Positions 5,761 to 6,014 of a stretch of 6,014 nt of DNA are shown piece by piece. Below the pieces are notes generated by a model. That model did no database searches, was not told the DNA's origin, and saw only the letters and a program-made list of their open reading frames with translations. The stretch covers positions 1 through 6,014 of the forward strand of contig JAHFSL010000172.1 of NCBI GenBank assembly GCA_023265785.1, in the 5' to 3' direction. Position numbers and translations under genes: made by a program. The stretch's first letter is position 1. Each line of letters starts with the position of its first letter. The stretch comes from Candidatus Coatesiibacteriota bacterium. Its GTDB lineage: Bacteria > Oederibacteriota > CAKKQC01.

Positions 5761-6014
5761 GTGGCGAACATTGTGATCCTGGGCGGTGGGTTCGGCGGGC
5801 TTGCCGCGGCCACGGAGCTCGCGCGCCAGGCAGCCGGGGAACACCGGATCACCCTGGTGGACCGGAAGGACTGGTTCCAGATGGGGCTGGCCAAATTATG
5901 GACCCTGGTGGGCTCGCGCCGGCCTGAAGATGGGCGGGGGGACCTTTACCGGCTGGCGGCGCGCGGAATCCGGTTCATTCGGGGCGACGCGCGCGCGCTC
6001 GTGCCCGCCGATCG
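5761..6014 (+). CDS. FAD-dependent pyridine nucleotide-disulphide-type oxidoreductase (NDH-2/sulfide:quinone reductase superfamily), N-terminal fragment
   Basis: The first 84 codons are present before the right edge cuts the gene. The protein begins MANIVILGGGFGGLAAATEL, a textbook FAD Rossmann motif (GxGxxG at 8-13), followed by RITLVDRKDWFQ, where Asp34 ends the second strand and would bind the FAD ribose. The later MGLAKLWTLVGSRRPE (41-56) and GIRFIRGDARALVP (69-82) follow the usual course of type II NADH dehydrogenases and sulfide:quinone oxidoreductases, which pass electrons to membrane quinones. The redox cysteines that separate SQR from NDH-2 are off-window, so the donor is undecided. 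GTG 5761 is the start because the FAD motif needs to be close to the N-terminus and TACGAT lies 8 bases before it. The gene shares its promoter region with the divergent membrane methyltransferase. Confidence 0.8.
   Translation, partial: MANIVILGGGFGGLAAATELARQAAGEHRITLVDRKDWFQMGLAKLWTLVGSRRPEDGRGDLYRLAARGIRFIRGDARALVPAD

Noticed and set aside
5721..5894. N-terminal extension of the methyltransferase to ATG 5894
   Set aside because: It would be antisense to the FAD-binding motif of the oxidoreductase and cross the divergent promoter; family members begin just before the first membrane helix, as from GTG 5720.
1..6014. Defence system, mobile element, CRISPR or RNA gene
   Set aside because: No direct repeat arrays, terminal inverted repeats, transposase or nuclease motifs, or tRNA-like folds were seen; all genes are ordinary metabolic, membrane or scaffold types with similar GC-rich codon use.

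Overview
The window looks like a chromosomal stretch from a GC-rich, diderm bacterium. The high G+C third positions, a predicted outer-membrane beta-barrel with a signal peptide, and tight gene packing support this. The phylum cannot be fixed from the sequence. Several starts resemble leaderless initiation as seen in some GC-rich lineages, but that is not diagnostic. There are no tRNA or rRNA genes, insertion sequences, phage genes or CRISPR arrays, and no intergenic space exceeds 40 bases.

Layout from left to right. A minus-strand pair covers about 1-1346: the first 34 codons of an M16-family metallopeptidase (running off the left edge), preceded in transcription by a complete PLP-dependent class V aminotransferase of the alanine/serine-glyoxylate type. 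A 39-base divergent spacer follows. A plus-strand pair covers 1386-3607: an exported beta-barrel protein of unknown substrate, whose stop overlaps the GTG start of a cytoplasmic protein made almost entirely of TPR repeats. A second plus-strand pair covers 3633-5275: an SMP-30/gluconolactonase-type hydrolase and a short-chain dehydrogenase overlapping by 4 bases, which together suggest a sugar (aldose to aldonate) oxidation module. One base separates the end of this pair from a convergent minus-strand gene (5277-5720) for a small membrane methyltransferase of the isoprenylcysteine methyltransferase-like type. A second divergent spacer of 40 bases leads into the first 84 codons of an FAD-dependent oxidoreductase of the NDH-2/sulfide:quinone oxidoreductase superfamily, cut by the right edge.

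The most notable signal is regulatory. Five transcription-unit starts carry a TANNAT -10-like hexamer only 6-10 bases before a start codon, with no visible Shine-Dalgarno and no convincing -35. Both divergent spacers have the same geometry: two outward-facing -10 hexamers exactly 14 bases apart, a start codon 6-8 bases beyond each, and a total of 39-40 bases between starts. This suggests miniature bidirectional promoters giving leaderless or near-leaderless mRNAs, with genes inside operons translated instead through ATGA/GTGA overlaps. It also moves several start codons from the longest-ORF positions. No previously undescribed multi-gene system is evident. The beta-barrel/TPR pair is the least explained coding content.
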